Source of the DNA: Candidatus Kuenenia stuttgartensis
GTDB taxonomy: Bacteria > Planctomycetota > JAKEIC01 > DYIT01
Direction of reading: 5' to 3'
Assembly: GCA_020723505.1 (NCBI GenBank)
Contig: DYIT01000001.1
Coordinates: 72,530-136,529, forward strand
DNA: 64,000 bases
Positions 12,200-21,199 of the stretch are shown in pieces. The translations under genes were made by a program, and so were the position numbers. Position 1 is the first letter of the stretch. Every line of letters starts with the position of its first letter. The notes beneath the pieces are model-generated. The model saw nothing but the letters and a program-made list of their open reading frames with translations, ran no database searches and was not told the DNA's origin.

Positions 12200-12274
12200 T
12201 TGCCTGCCGGCACTTCGCAGGTCAAACTGATCCTGTGGGAGGCGAATGTGCCCTGTTGCCTGCCGGCACTTCGC
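12200..12274. repeat. Pair of 19-bp direct repeats
   Basis: TTGCCTGCCGGCACTTCGC occurs at 12200-12218 and again at 12256-12274, 56 bases apart. The function is unknown; it could be part of a dispersed repeat family. Confidence 0.7.
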
Positions 12275-12343
12275 CGATATCATTAGTTCGTTGGAACAGC
12301 CCCGGGAAGCCGGCGGCAGTTTCCGGAATCATCGGAGGATGCC

Positions 12344-13231
12344 GTGATCGATGCGCGCAAGGAAGCGAGCGAGTGGAGGATTGGTCTGGCGCAGGAGGCT
12401 TCGCGCCTTTACGCCGCCCTGGAGGGCGTGGAGATGATTGTCCTGGGGGGCTCCCCGTCCCGGGGCCTGTCGGACGCGTGGTCGGACCTCGACATCGTCG
12501 TCTACTGGGACGCGCGGGAATCGATAAGGCTCGAGCCCCAGCCGCTCGGGCAGGCGGGACTCGAAAGGCGGATGCTCAGGAAGACGAGCGAGGACGGGAC
12601 GTTTCTCGAGTCATACTATCTCGGAGGCCTCAAGCTCGATTTCGGCCATCTCCCGCTCGGCCTCTGGGAACGATGGGTGGGGGACGCCGTGGAAAGATTC
12701 GAGACCGCCGGCTGGCTTCACAAATCGATTGCAGGCTTCCTGGATTCCATCCCGCTGCACAATCCGGGGCTTGCGGAGGAGTGGAAGAGGCGCGCTTCGG
12801 TCTATCCGGACAAGCTCGCGAGGAAAATGGTCGCCGGGAACCTCGGCTTCTTCCAGCGAGGAGTGCTCGATCACCAGGGACTTGAGAGGGGGGACGTGCT
12901 CTATTTCTACGACGGTCTCTGCGTGATGATGAAGAAGATCCTGGGCATTCTCGCGGGCCTGAACCGGATCTACTTCTCCGCGGACGAGCCCAGGTGGATT
13001 GAATACGAGCTCGGACGGATGCGCATCAAGCCGCGTGACGCCTGGGCCCGCATGAAATCCGCGCTCGAGGGCGACAGGACCCGTGCCGCGGGAATCGTCG
13101 AGGACCTCGTGGCCGAGACGCTGGAGCTGATTGCCGCGCACATGCCGGACCTCGACGTCTCGAGGCTGAGAAAACTCTACCCGATGCCGATTACCGCATG
13201 CGAATCCAGGCCGGCGTTTCCTGCGAAATAG
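12344..13231 (+). CDS. Nucleotidyltransferase-fold protein (DUF4037-like)
   Basis: 295 aa from a GTG start with CGGAGG five to six bases upstream. The N-terminal half contains the polymerase-beta-type nucleotidyltransferase signature GGSPSRGLSDAWSDLDIVVYW, in which the Gly-Ser turn and the paired acidic residues (SDLD) would bind metal and nucleotide. The C-terminal half is helical, as in aminoglycoside and DUF4037 nucleotidyltransferases. Such proteins transfer a nucleotidyl group to a small molecule or RNA; the substrate cannot be named. It is flanked by repeat-rich spacers and appears monocistronic. Confidence 0.7.
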   Translation: MIDARKEASEWRIGLAQEASRLYAALEGVEMIVLGGSPSRGLSDAWSDLDIVVYWDARESIRLEPQPLGQAGLERRMLRKTSEDGTFLESYYLGGLKLDFGHLPLGLWERWVGDAVERFETAGWLHKSIAGFLDSIPLHNPGLAEEWKRRASVYPDKLARKMVAGNLGFFQRGVLDHQGLERGDVLYFYDGLCVMMKKILGILAGLNRIYFSADEPRWIEYELGRMRIKPRDAWARMKSALEGDRTRAAGIVEDLVAETLELIAAHMPDLDVSRLRKLYPMPITACESRPAFPAK

Positions 13232-13320
13232 GTGGTTTATTGCCTCCGCTTCGCGCGTTGTCACGGTATAATTCCGCACTTGCCGGCAATGACCGGATTT
13301 GGTTTTTTCGAAGTCAGGCC

Positions 13321-15111
13321 ATGGCCATAGTCCTCCAGGTCAAGGACGCGCTCAAGCGATACGGCGGCGTGAGGCTGCTCGACAATGCCTCCTTCTCCAT
13401 GACCGACTCGCAGAAGGTCGGACTCATCGGCCGCAACGGCTGCGGCAAGACCACCCTGTGCAGGGCAATCATAGGCGAGGATGAGCTCGAAACGGGCGAT
13501 ATTATCAAGGCCCGCGACTTGAGGCTGGGCTACCTGAGGCAGGACAACCCGTTCCTCCCCGGGGAGACGGTCATCGAGTTCCTGCAAAGGGACACCGGAT
13601 CACCTGACTGGCGCTGCGGCGAAATCGCCTGGCAGTTCGAAATCGGCAAGCCGCGGCTCGACGGCCAGGTATCGGCCCTGTCGAGCGGCTGGCAGACGCG
13701 CGTCAAGCTCGCAGCGCTCCTCCTCAGGAACCCGAACCTGCTCGTGCTCGACGAGCCCACCAACTTCCTGGACCTGAGGACCCAAATCCTCCTCGAGCGG
13801 TTCCTCAAGGGATTCCGCGGCGGTTGCCTCATGGTCTCGCATGACAGGGCGTTCCTCAGGAACGTCTGCACCCACACGCTCGAGCTCGAGAACGGCAAGC
13901 TCACCATGTTCCCGGGCGACGTGGACTCATGGATTGCCCACAAGCAGAAGCAGAGGGAGGTCGACGAGAAGACCAATGCCGTGATCGTCGCCCGCCGCCG
14001 CCAGCTCCAGGACTTCATAGACCGCAACAGGGTCCGCGCGGCCACCGCCTCCAGGGCCCAGGCGAAAATCAAGATGCTCGAAAAACTCAAGGTCAAGGAG
14101 CTCGACTCGCCCGAGGATACCGCGCGCATACGCCTCCCGAGCGTCGAGCGGCGCAAGGGATGGGCCCTCTCATGCGAAGACCTCGAAATCGGCTACCCTT
14201 CATTCAAGGTCGCGGGCGGCATATGCTTCGACGTGAACCACGGCTCCCGCGTGGCCGTCGTGGGGGACAACGGCCAGGGGAAGACCACGTTCCTGAGGAC
14301 GATAACAAGGGACATCCCTTCCCTCGGCGGCGGATTCCGCTGGAGCCAGAACGCGAAGTTCGGCTTCTACGCGCAGAACGTGTACGAAAGCCTCAAGGAG
14401 GGCGGCACGGTGCTCGAATACCTGAGCCGCAGGGCCGATCCGCGCACGCCTCCTGCCGTATTCCGGAACCTCGCGGGCTGCTTCCTGTTCTCGGGCGACG
14501 ACGCGGAAAAACAGGTCTCCGTACTGAGCGGCGGCGAACGGGCGCGGCTCTGCCTCGCAGGACTGCTCCTCGGAGGATTCAACGTGCTCGTGCTCGACGA
14601 GCCGGGCAACCACCTGGATGTGGAAACCGTCGATGCGCTCGCCGACGCACTGAACGAGTACGAAGGCACGGTGGTCTTCACGAGCCACGACAGGCATTTC
14701 CTGGAAAGAACCGCCACCACCGTGATCGAGGTCAGGGACGGAAGGGTCGCGCTGTTCCCCGGAGACTACAGGGAATACGTCGATCACGTGCTCCTGGAAA
14801 TCGCCGCGGGCGAAAGGGACCCAAAGGACAGGCCGGCGAGACAACCCGCTCCCCCACACCCGGACAAGGACGTGAGAAAGGAACGCGCAAGAGCACTCCA
14901 CGCCCTCCAGCGGGAACTATCCTCCGCGGAAAAACAGCTCGAAAGGCTCGGCGAACGCAAGGCCGAGCTGAACCGGCAGTTCCTCGCCTCGTCGAACCCC
15001 TCCGAGGCGCAACGACTCCATGCCGAAATCAGCGCGGTTTCCGGAAAAATCACCGCCCTCGAAGAACGCTGGATGACCCTGCACGAAGAACTCAACAAGC
15101 CTTCGGCTTGA
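13321..15111 (+). CDS. ABC-F family ATPase (Uup/YheS-like)
   Basis: 596 aa from ATG 13321; the ORF track start at 13198 overlaps the preceding gene and adds non-family sequence. A TATAAT lies at 13267-13272. Two ABC domains without membrane helices: Walker A GRNGCGKTT and GDNGQGKTT, signatures LSSGWQTR (first, non-canonical) and LSGGERARL, Walker B VLDEPTNFLD and VLDEPGNHLD. The second has Gly where ABC-F proteins nearly always have Thr. An inter-domain linker and a C-terminal coiled coil (about residues 515-590) resemble Uup. ABC-F proteins act on the ribosome or on branched DNA/RNA intermediates rather than in transport. The last codons and stop lie in a 21-bp repeat found again downstream. 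Confidence 0.88.
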   Translation: MAIVLQVKDALKRYGGVRLLDNASFSMTDSQKVGLIGRNGCGKTTLCRAIIGEDELETGDIIKARDLRLGYLRQDNPFLPGETVIEFLQRDTGSPDWRCGEIAWQFEIGKPRLDGQVSALSSGWQTRVKLAALLLRNPNLLVLDEPTNFLDLRTQILLERFLKGFRGGCLMVSHDRAFLRNVCTHTLELENGKLTMFPGDVDSWIAHKQKQREVDEKTNAVIVARRRQLQDFIDRNRVRAATASRAQAKIKMLEKLKVKELDSPEDTARIRLPSVERRKGWALSCEDLEIGYPSFKVAGGICFDVNHGSRVAVVGDNGQGKTTFLRTITRDIPSLGGGFRWSQNAKFGFYAQNVYESLKEGGTVLEYLSRRADPRTPPAVFRNLAGCFLFSGDDAEKQVSVLSGGERARLCLAGLLLGGFNVLVLDEPGNHLDVETVDALADALNEYEGTVVFTSHDRHFLERTATTVIEVRDGRVALFPGDYREYVDHVLLEIAAGERDPKDRPARQPAPPHPDKDVRKERARALHALQRELSSAEKQLERLGERKAELNRQFLASSNPSEAQRLHAEISAVSGKITALEERWMTLHEELNKPSA

Positions 15112-15209
15112 CCAAGCGACTCTTTTCCGGCGGATCAGCCGCTGTTCGGGCCAGTCGGCTTCCATCGGAGGCTCCCGCCGGTTTCGCGCAAGCCTTCGGC
15201 TTGACCAAG
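15096..15209. repeat. Pair of 21-bp direct repeats overlapping the ABC-F stop codon
   Basis: CAAGCCTTCGGCTTGACCAAG occurs at 15096-15116, covering the last codons and TGA of the ABC-F gene, and again at 15189-15209. Each contains a small AAGCC-TTC-GGCTT hairpin. The rest of the spacer 15112-15491 shows no gene. Confidence 0.75.
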
Positions 15210-15456
15210 ACCGCGCTCATGCAACATGCGGCTCCTCGCGCGGTCTGTTTGCCGCGCTCCTTCTAGCCGCGGCGAAGCCATTCCCGCCTACGCCTGGCGC
15301 AATTGGCGCAGGCTTCGAAGGGCTGCGCCACGTCGCGCTGCGCGCTCCTCGCGATGATACTGGAACGTTTTTCCGATGCGAAGCAATGCCGGGCTGGAAA
15401 CTACCGAGGCGGATCCTCGAGTTCCATTGGGATTTGGCTATTGGAGGTTGGAATTT

Positions 15457-15491
15457 CCCGGATAATCCGCGTCCCTCGTGGATTATCCGGG
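15457..15491. repeat. Perfect 12-bp inverted repeat at the mscL 3' end
   Basis: CCCGGATAATCC (15457-15468) and GGATTATCCGGG (15480-15491) are exact reverse complements with an 11-base loop, directly next to the mscL stop codon. It lacks a U-run on the mscL strand, so it is a stem-loop that could protect or end the transcript, or a dispersed palindrome. Confidence 0.65.
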
Positions 15492-15935
15492 CTATGCCCC
15501 GAGCTCGGAAGTGCAGTTCGGGCATTTCACGGCCTTTATCGGTATCGAGGTCGTGCAGAATCTGCATTCCTTCGTCGTGGGCGCGGCCTGCTTTTTCCTG
15601 TGCAGCGTGTTCATGCCCTTCACGAGCATGAACACGGCGAACGCGACGATGATGAAGCTCAGCGTCGCGGTGAGAAACACGCCGTAATTGATGCTCACGG
15701 CCCCCGCGGCCTTGGCGTCCGCAAGCGCCGCGTACGGCCCCGGAGTCTTCCCTTCCTTGAGCACCAGGAAGAAGTTCGTGAAGTCCACGCCGCCGACCAA
15801 AAGCCCGAGCGGCGGCATGATGACGTCCTCCACCAGGCTCTTCACGATTGTCCCGAACGCCCCGCCGATGATGATGCCCGTGGCCATGTCCACGACGTTG
15901 CCGCGTAGCGCGAATTCCTTGAACTCCTTGAGCAT
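15492..15935 (-). CDS. mscL: Large-conductance mechanosensitive channel MscL with C-terminal zinc ribbon
   Basis: 147 aa. The N-terminus [20 protein letters not shown] and the first membrane helix [22 protein letters not shown] are diagnostic of MscL, followed by a periplasmic loop and TM2 ([19 protein letters not shown]). MscL is a homopentamer that opens under membrane tension to release solutes on hypo-osmotic shock. The tail ends in [18 protein letters not shown], a four-cysteine zinc-ribbon-like motif. The start has AGGAG seven bases upstream. It is monocistronic. Confidence 0.95.
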   Translation of the reverse strand: MLKEFKEFALRGNVVDMATGIIIGGAFGTIVKSLVEDVIMPPLGLLVGGVDFTNFFLVLKEGKTPGPYAALADAKAAGAVSINYGVFLTATLSFIIVAFAVFMLVKGMNTLHRKKQAAPTTKECRFCTTSIPIKAVKCPNCTSELGA

Positions 15936-16140
15936 GTCTTATCTCCTAATTTATCTGCGGATTTGCCTGATCTGAAGGGGAGAAGAACCACCTCCCTTGA
16001 AAAGCCCGGGATTCGATTAGGTGAATCAGATTGGCGCGAAGCGCCATCAGGTTGATCAGGATCGAAGACTCTGACTGGTCCCGATGCTGCATGTTTAGGG
16101 TTGTAGGGCCGACTGACCGGCCTCCAATCCTGCAAGGGTG
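15936..16140. other. Spacer with small hairpin and GGTGAATCAG words
   Basis: No gene is seen. The spacer holds TGGCGC-GAA-GCGCCA (6-bp stem) flanked by AGGTGAATCAG and CAGGTTGATCAGG. Similar words recur inside the second kinase gene near 21.73-21.83 kb. Confidence 0.4.
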
Positions 16141-17847
16141 CTACTGTTTCACTTCCTCCAGCTTCCCGCCCTTAGAAAGAACGTAGAACCTGTTCGGTTC
16201 GACCTTCTCGAACGTCTGCACGGTGTTCGGCCTGTCCGGCCACCTGACCTCGACCCTGTCTGCGATCCTCGCGGCGCCAATCCCGAATCTGCAGTCGGAA
16301 TCGTCCCTGTGGCTGCCGATTCCAAGGCACCCGTAAACCTCGCGGATCTGCCTGTGATTGCCCGTGACCACCGTCACCCTCGCGCCCAAGGCCTGCCCCT
16401 TGAGCCTTATGTTCAGGAACCCGTTGCCCGACCTCCTGCATTCCAGATTGCGGAAAAGGCCGGTCTCCAGCGGATAGGCCTTCACCTGCTCGGGAGTGAG
16501 CCTCATGTGGTTGCGCGATACCATGATGTCTGTCGCGCCGTCCCTGTCGAAATCCGCGAACGAGATGTTGCTCGCGTTCACCCATCTGAACCCGAGCCGC
16601 GGAGTCCAGTCCTCGAAGGCGCCCGAACCGTCCGGAATCTGGCGGAAAAGCTTGAGCACCTGCTCGTCGGGGTAGTCGCTCGAAGCGACCACAAGGTCCT
16701 GCCAGCCGTCGTTGTCCGCGTCGAGCCAGCCTGCATGCAGATCACCCCAGTTCTCCGCGTTAATCTGCGGCGCGGGCCTCGGGACCAGAAGGAGTTCCCT
16801 CCGGAAGGCGAAACCTGCGTCCTTCCCCTTGTTCACGAGCATCATGGAAGGGTCGTATACGCGGTTGTCCCAGTGCCTGATGGTCGCCTGGTAGCAGTCC
16901 ATGTCCCCGTCGCAGTCATAGTCCGCGACCGCCGCCTCGAACGTGCACGTGTTGCCGTAGGGGCTGTCGGCGCTCCCGAACACGTAGGTCCTGCCGTGGA
17001 TGTCGCAGTCGAAGCCCGTCTCGCGGCCGGCGTCCGTGAAAGTGCCGTCGCCGTTGTTGCGCCACAAGGCGTTCCATTTCCCGGCGTACGTCCCAATCAG
17101 CAGGTCCTGGAACCCGTCGTTGTTCCAGTCGGTGTGGGCCGCGCAGAATACGGGCTTGCGCGACGCACGTTTTCCCGCTTCCGCTTCTCCGAGAAGGCCC
17201 GCCTTCTCCGTGACGTCCTCGAACGTCCCGTCCCCATGCCCGCGGTAGAGAGGGCTGACCATTGCTTCCCAGCCCTGCCACGGCTTCACGAACCAGTTGC
17301 CTACGAACAGGTCCAGGTTGCCGTCGCCGTCGTAGTCGAAGAAACAGGCGGTTATGGTCGTCTGCGGATCAGTCGAAAGGCCCGTGTCCTTCCTGAGGAC
17401 GAAGCCGCCCTTGCCGTCCCCGAGCCAGAGCTCGTTCCTGCGGCCGTGGTCCTTGAAGTCCTTGTTGGCAAGGTCAATCAGGAACGTGGCGAAGAAGTCC
17501 AGGTTCCCGTCGTTGTTCACGTCGCCGACCGCGGTACCGTGGCCCGGAACAGGGGGATTCGCCTTGTCGTCAGGCGTCAGCATGGAGTCGACCTGGATCC
17601 TTGCGAACCGCTTGCCGCCCTCGTTCAGGAATATCTTCCCGCCGTTTATAATGGCGTCCGGCCTTCCGTCGTTGTTCAGGTCCGCAAAGCACACCCCGCC
17701 GTTCCCGTCCTCCTGCTTAATCCCCGCCTGCACTGAGATGTCCTCGAAGAGCTGGTTGGCGGATTTCTGCGTCTCCTCGGCAAAGACGGCAGCAGACAGG
17801 GAAAGACAGGCGACCATGCAGAGCCCCCTGAGGCTGATTCCCGGCAT
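16141..17847 (-). CDS. Secreted FG-GAP/VCBS repeat protein with ASPIC/UnbV domain
   Basis: 568 aa with signal peptide (RGLCMVACLSLSAAVFAEE). Several FG-GAP/VCBS calcium-binding repeats with D-x-D/N-x-DG motifs (for example DLNNDGRPDAI, DVNNDGNLDFF, DYDGDGNLDLF) predict a beta-propeller. The C-terminal about 95 residues match ASPIC/UnbV (RLKGQALGARVTVV, then RVEVRWPDRPNTVQTFEKV). Such proteins are exported and common in PVC bacteria and Acidobacteria; they probably bind surface or extracellular ligands, but no activity is established. The start is supported by AAGGAG seven bases upstream. It stands alone between repeat-rich spacers. Confidence 0.9.
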   Translation of the reverse strand: MPGISLRGLCMVACLSLSAAVFAEETQKSANQLFEDISVQAGIKQEDGNGGVCFADLNNDGRPDAIINGGKIFLNEGGKRFARIQVDSMLTPDDKANPPVPGHGTAVGDVNNDGNLDFFATFLIDLANKDFKDHGRRNELWLGDGKGGFVLRKDTGLSTDPQTTITACFFDYDGDGNLDLFVGNWFVKPWQGWEAMVSPLYRGHGDGTFEDVTEKAGLLGEAEAGKRASRKPVFCAAHTDWNNDGFQDLLIGTYAGKWNALWRNNGDGTFTDAGRETGFDCDIHGRTYVFGSADSPYGNTCTFEAAVADYDCDGDMDCYQATIRHWDNRVYDPSMMLVNKGKDAGFAFRRELLLVPRPAPQINAENWGDLHAGWLDADNDGWQDLVVASSDYPDEQVLKLFRQIPDGSGAFEDWTPRLGFRWVNASNISFADFDRDGATDIMVSRNHMRLTPEQVKAYPLETGLFRNLECRRSGNGFLNIRLKGQALGARVTVVTGNHRQIREVYGCLGIGSHRDDSDCRFGIGAARIADRVEVRWPDRPNTVQTFEKVEPNRFYVLSKGGKLEEVKQ

Positions 17848-18045
17848 TGCTTTCTCCTTAAACCTCGGTATCGACTCCGGCCTGTCCGGATTGCGACGGA
17901 GTCTGCATTATCGAGGCATGCAATGCAAGGTCCGCTGGTCCCAAACAGCGATGAAGAATCGACCGACGGTACATCTAAGGAAACTCAGGGCGCCCGCTGC
18001 CCGAAGATTCCGGACTCTTCACCCCGCTACGGCCTGCAGTCCTGG

Positions 18046-18065
18046 ATTCCGGCTTTCGCCGGAAT
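18046..18065. repeat. Dispersed palindrome, copy 1
   Basis: ATTCCGGC-TTTC-GCCGGAAT, embedded in TGGATTCCGGC...GCCGGAATGACG. Similar copies lie at 19836-19855 and near 28090. The spacer 17848-18248 holds no convincing gene. Confidence 0.8.
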
Positions 18066-18248
18066 GACGATACAACTGGGTTCCCGGCTCTGCCCCATGC
18101 CCCCTGCAAACAGCTGTTGTTTGACCTAGATCTGGGACTTTCGACTTCCGACTTGCATCGGCAGTCCCCAGTCAGTCACAGCTTACGACAAGACACTGAC
18201 TGCTGCTACTGAACACCGTACACTGAACACGATTTCAGTGCCCCCGGT

Positions 18249-19541
18249 CTAGTCCTTCCCAGTCTCGTCTGATCCGCTGCTGCCTGAGGAGAAACGCATG
18301 CTGCCGAACGAGCCCGAACGCGACCATGAGCCGTTCGATCCGAGTTCGAACCGGTCGAGGCTCCTGTATTTGCGGACCTTCTGCTTCGTCTGCTCGTCTA
18401 TGTTGAGCGAATCGTGGATCCTCTTCAGCGCCTCAACCTGGTACCCGGCGATTTCCTGGTCGAGCGCCCTCCTCTCCGCTGCGGTCGCCTTGGCTCCGGC
18501 TCCCCCTCCGATTCGGGACTCGGCCATGCCGGACCTGTGCACGTATTCCCGCACAATCGGCTCGAGGCCCGACGTCTCGCCTTCGGGAATGCCCATCTTC
18601 GACTGCCACTGCTTCTTTATGGACTGCACCGCCTCCTCCTGGTCCTTCACGCCCGTGCAGCTCTGGTCGGGCCACCATGTGTCTTTCGCCGATCCGCTCC
18701 CCTGCGGTTCACCCAGCATAGGGACGCCGGACATCTTCTCGCCCAGCGTCCTGGTCATCTCGTCGTTGAAGCTCTCCACGCATTTCGAGGTCTTCCTGAT
18801 CCGCTCCAGCGCGAATTCACCCTGCGATCCCTTCGCAGCCTCGAGATATGAAGTCATCGCCTCGTCGGACTTCTTGAAAAACGCCTCCTTCTCGGAGTCG
18901 GAAAGGGGCTTGCCCATCTTCTCGAGAATGCCCGCAATCATGCGCCCCTTGAAAGCAGGCGATTCAGTGACATAGCCCGGATCATCGAGCCCGAGCTTGC
19001 CCTGCATCTCGCCGATTTCAGTCATGAGATTGCCCAGAATCTTCATCGCCTCCGCCTGCAATCCCGGGTCCTGCTTCGGCGCCGCGCCCTTCCCGTCCTT
19101 CGGCGGCTCAAGAGCGCCGAAGATGTCCAGCATCTTCACAATCTGCTCCGCCATGGCGTCCCACGTCGCAGGCTGCTTCGGTTTCTTTGCCTCCGCGTCC
19201 GCATCGTCCGAAGCTCGCTTCGGCGCTGCTTTCGCAACAGACGAATCCCCTGGCGCCCCGCTCTCCCCCTCCGGCACAGGCGCCATTCCCCCCGAGGCAG
19301 CCTCGGGATTCGTAGTCCTCTTCCCACGAAGAACCCTCAACTCCTCCTCGGCCGATTCGAGCTTCCTCTCCACGTTCTTCAGGATTTCATCCTTCTCCCT
19401 GAGCTCGCGCTCGAGCTGATTCGCGCGATCCATCCCGGATAGGGTCTCGTCTCCCTTTTCACTCATGATGACAACGATCGCCACCATGAGCAGCGCTGAA
19501 ACCGCCACCCCTGCGAAAACGAAAACCAGTCTGCTATTCAT
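18249..19541 (-). CDS. Membrane-anchored coiled-coil protein of unknown function
   Basis: 430 aa from ATG 19541, chosen over the longer ORF because GGAGG lies seven bases upstream. An uncleaved N-terminal anchor (LVFVFAGVAVSALLMVAIVVIM) is followed by a coiled coil rich in E/K (about residues 30-75), a Pro/Ala/Ser-rich linker, and a helical domain from about residue 120. The C-terminal tail is Ser/Gly-rich. No catalytic motif was recognised. It is similar in layout (anchor, coiled coil, helical domain) to the protein at 27084-27956. It probably faces the periplasm. Isolated gene. Confidence 0.7.
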   Translation of the reverse strand: MNSRLVFVFAGVAVSALLMVAIVVIMSEKGDETLSGMDRANQLERELREKDEILKNVERKLESAEEELRVLRGKRTTNPEAASGGMAPVPEGESGAPGDSSVAKAAPKRASDDADAEAKKPKQPATWDAMAEQIVKMLDIFGALEPPKDGKGAAPKQDPGLQAEAMKILGNLMTEIGEMQGKLGLDDPGYVTESPAFKGRMIAGILEKMGKPLSDSEKEAFFKKSDEAMTSYLEAAKGSQGEFALERIRKTSKCVESFNDEMTRTLGEKMSGVPMLGEPQGSGSAKDTWWPDQSCTGVKDQEEAVQSIKKQWQSKMGIPEGETSGLEPIVREYVHRSGMAESRIGGGAGAKATAAERRALDQEIAGYQVEALKRIHDSLNIDEQTKQKVRKYRSLDRFELGSNGSWSRSGSFGSMRFSSGSSGSDETGKD

Positions 19542-19791
19542 GAAGAGACCTCCACGCGTCAAGTCCTTTGAATTCCCACAGCAATCTTCTGCAAGCGATC
19601 TGAGCCGAGGATATTATGCAATTAATGTACCAAAAGGGCACGCATCGCATCTTATTGAATTCGCTAGAGTTATGGGATCGTGCCGAATCGCCGGGCTGTA
19701 ATTGTTTTGCATTATCATAATATCTTTCAATTCGCTATCGCGCGGCGAGCGGACATTCCCTGTTTGGTTTCGGCTCGGCTGGGTTAGGCAT

Positions 19792-19831
19792 ATTCCACAC
19801 GAAGCGCGGAGCCGCAAGCTTCGTGTGGAAT
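19792..19831. repeat. Inverted repeat ATTCCACACGAAGC / GCTTCGTGTGGAAT
   Basis: Perfect 14-bp arms at 19792-19805 and 19818-19831 with a 12-base loop. A near-identical element is at 24934-24973 (G for A at one arm position), so this is a dispersed family. Confidence 0.8.
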
Positions 19832-19835
19832 CGTC

Positions 19836-19855
19836 ATTCCGGCGAAAGCCGGAAT
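19836..19855. repeat. Dispersed palindrome, copy 2
   Basis: ATTCCGGC-GAAA-GCCGGAAT, the reverse orientation of copy 1, placed four bases after the preceding inverted repeat. The rest of the spacer 19542-20141 contains only a doubtful minus-strand ORF. Confidence 0.8.
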
Positions 19856-20141
19856 TCAGATTGGCAGTGACAACTCGAAACCAGAAATTGCCATTCTCAT
19901 GTCTCACGCGAAACGGCGACGTATCTGCAATTCCGGCACACCGATTGCGCATCAGTATTCTCCCGGCGATTTCCGATTTCATAAGCAACCGGGCATAACA
20001 GACTAAGATAATAGAGGTTAGGGCAATCGCTGAAAGAATCAATGCCGCCCTGCCGCACCCGTTCGTGTGCACCTTCGAATCAATGTGCACATGTTAAAGG
20101 TTAAAACACCCTTTCTTCAATGATATTCATTTAGACAATAT

Positions 20142-21165
20142 ATGCTCAGAAATCCATATTCATCGATATTTATGTTTGTTTTATGCCTCTTCGTGGGATG
20201 CAAAAGGGCTGCTTCTCCATATTTTCGATTATCATGTGAGCGTGATAGTAAAACATTCACTTCAGGTCCGTATAATCAATCACAGCAGATTCTTAATATT
20301 AGACATCCGGATGTTATGGTTAGTATTTATTCATTAGGTGAGCTTGAATTCCTTTCTCGTCATAATAACATAAACACAAGGGTTGCGGCAATTCGAGCGC
20401 TTGGGCTGACGAAAAATAAACTGGGTTATACAACCTATATTGATTTGCTTGAAAGATGGCAGTTCACTTGTAAGGTCGGATGCGGCCATGGCGCTTGGAA
20501 TGGTTGATAAAGAAGAGGTGGTTGATGCATTATTTGAAACTCTGAAGGATTATAATTCATTCGTCCGAAGAGATGCGTCTTATGCCTTGCACAGAATTGC
20601 GAACAGAGGCATAGTGGTTATATATATATCAAGATTGATTTTACAAAAACTGAGTATGAATGATGTTAATGACGCAAAGTCAGCGCTTATTATATCTCAT
20701 GGCAATAGAAGAATATGGTGTGAGTTGAATAGAATAAAAGATAACCTAAAAGCATACGCGGGATTGGATGACCTTCTCAAGCAATCAATCATAAGGCAGG
20801 ATTTCGATGGAATCAAGAAATATATAGATAAAGGAGCAAATGTAAATGTCAATTTCAGCCTGTTGAAATGGACTCCTCTTCATTACTGCATTGCTGAATA
20901 CCGGGGAAGGGGAAGGAAGGAAATACTTATTGAATACTTGTTGGACCACGGGGCACGTATTAATGAATTGGACAGCCTGAATCAAACTCCATTACATATT
21001 GCATTGCGATATCATGAAATATCCTCTGCGGAGAATCTCCTGAGACGTGGAGCTAGATTCGATATTAAAGACAAGGATAGTAAAACACCCAAAGATATGG
21101 CGTATGAAATGAAAAGCAACGCTCCGGATGAAATGAGAGAAATAATGAATATGATGGGTAAATAA
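20142..21165 (+). pseudogene. AT-rich HEAT-repeat/ankyrin-repeat lipoprotein gene, frameshifted
   Basis: Two overlapping ORFs (20142-20507 and 20440-21165) join into one protein if the G at 20451 is removed, changing LLERWQ into LLKDGSSLVRSDAAMALG. The N-terminus is signal-peptide-like and ends in LCLFVGC, a plausible lipobox. HEAT-like repeats follow (TRVAAIRALG, VRSDAAMALG, VRRDASYALHRI), then about three ankyrin repeats (TPLHYCIAEY, TPLHIALRYH, TPKDMAYEM). HEAT and ankyrin repeats mediate protein binding, so an envelope-anchored interaction protein is likely. The region is markedly AT-richer than its neighbours and uses different codons, suggesting recent transfer. The frameshift may be a true mutation or a sequence error. 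Confidence 0.7.
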
Positions 21166-21199
21166 ATCACTGATTGATTCACATGGAATCCACGAAAGA

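Noticed and set aside
13198-13320. N-terminal extension of the ABC-F ORF
   Set aside because: It overlaps the nucleotidyltransferase gene, does not resemble the family, and the ATG at 13321 gives the normal N-terminus.
16138-17736. 532-aa + strand ORF
   Set aside because: Antisense shadow of the FG-GAP/ASPIC gene; the minus-strand protein has a signal peptide, repeats and a ribosome-binding site.
19614-20090. 158-aa minus-strand ORF with an N-terminal hydrophobic stretch
   Set aside because: Its second half is the translation of the dispersed palindromes (NSGFRRNDDS...), and there is no ribosome-binding site. The first 45 residues could be a truncated small membrane protein, but support is too weak.
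20142-21165. Prophage or IS fragment as the origin of the AT-rich island
   Set aside because: No integrase, transposase or phage structural gene accompanies it; only composition indicates transfer.
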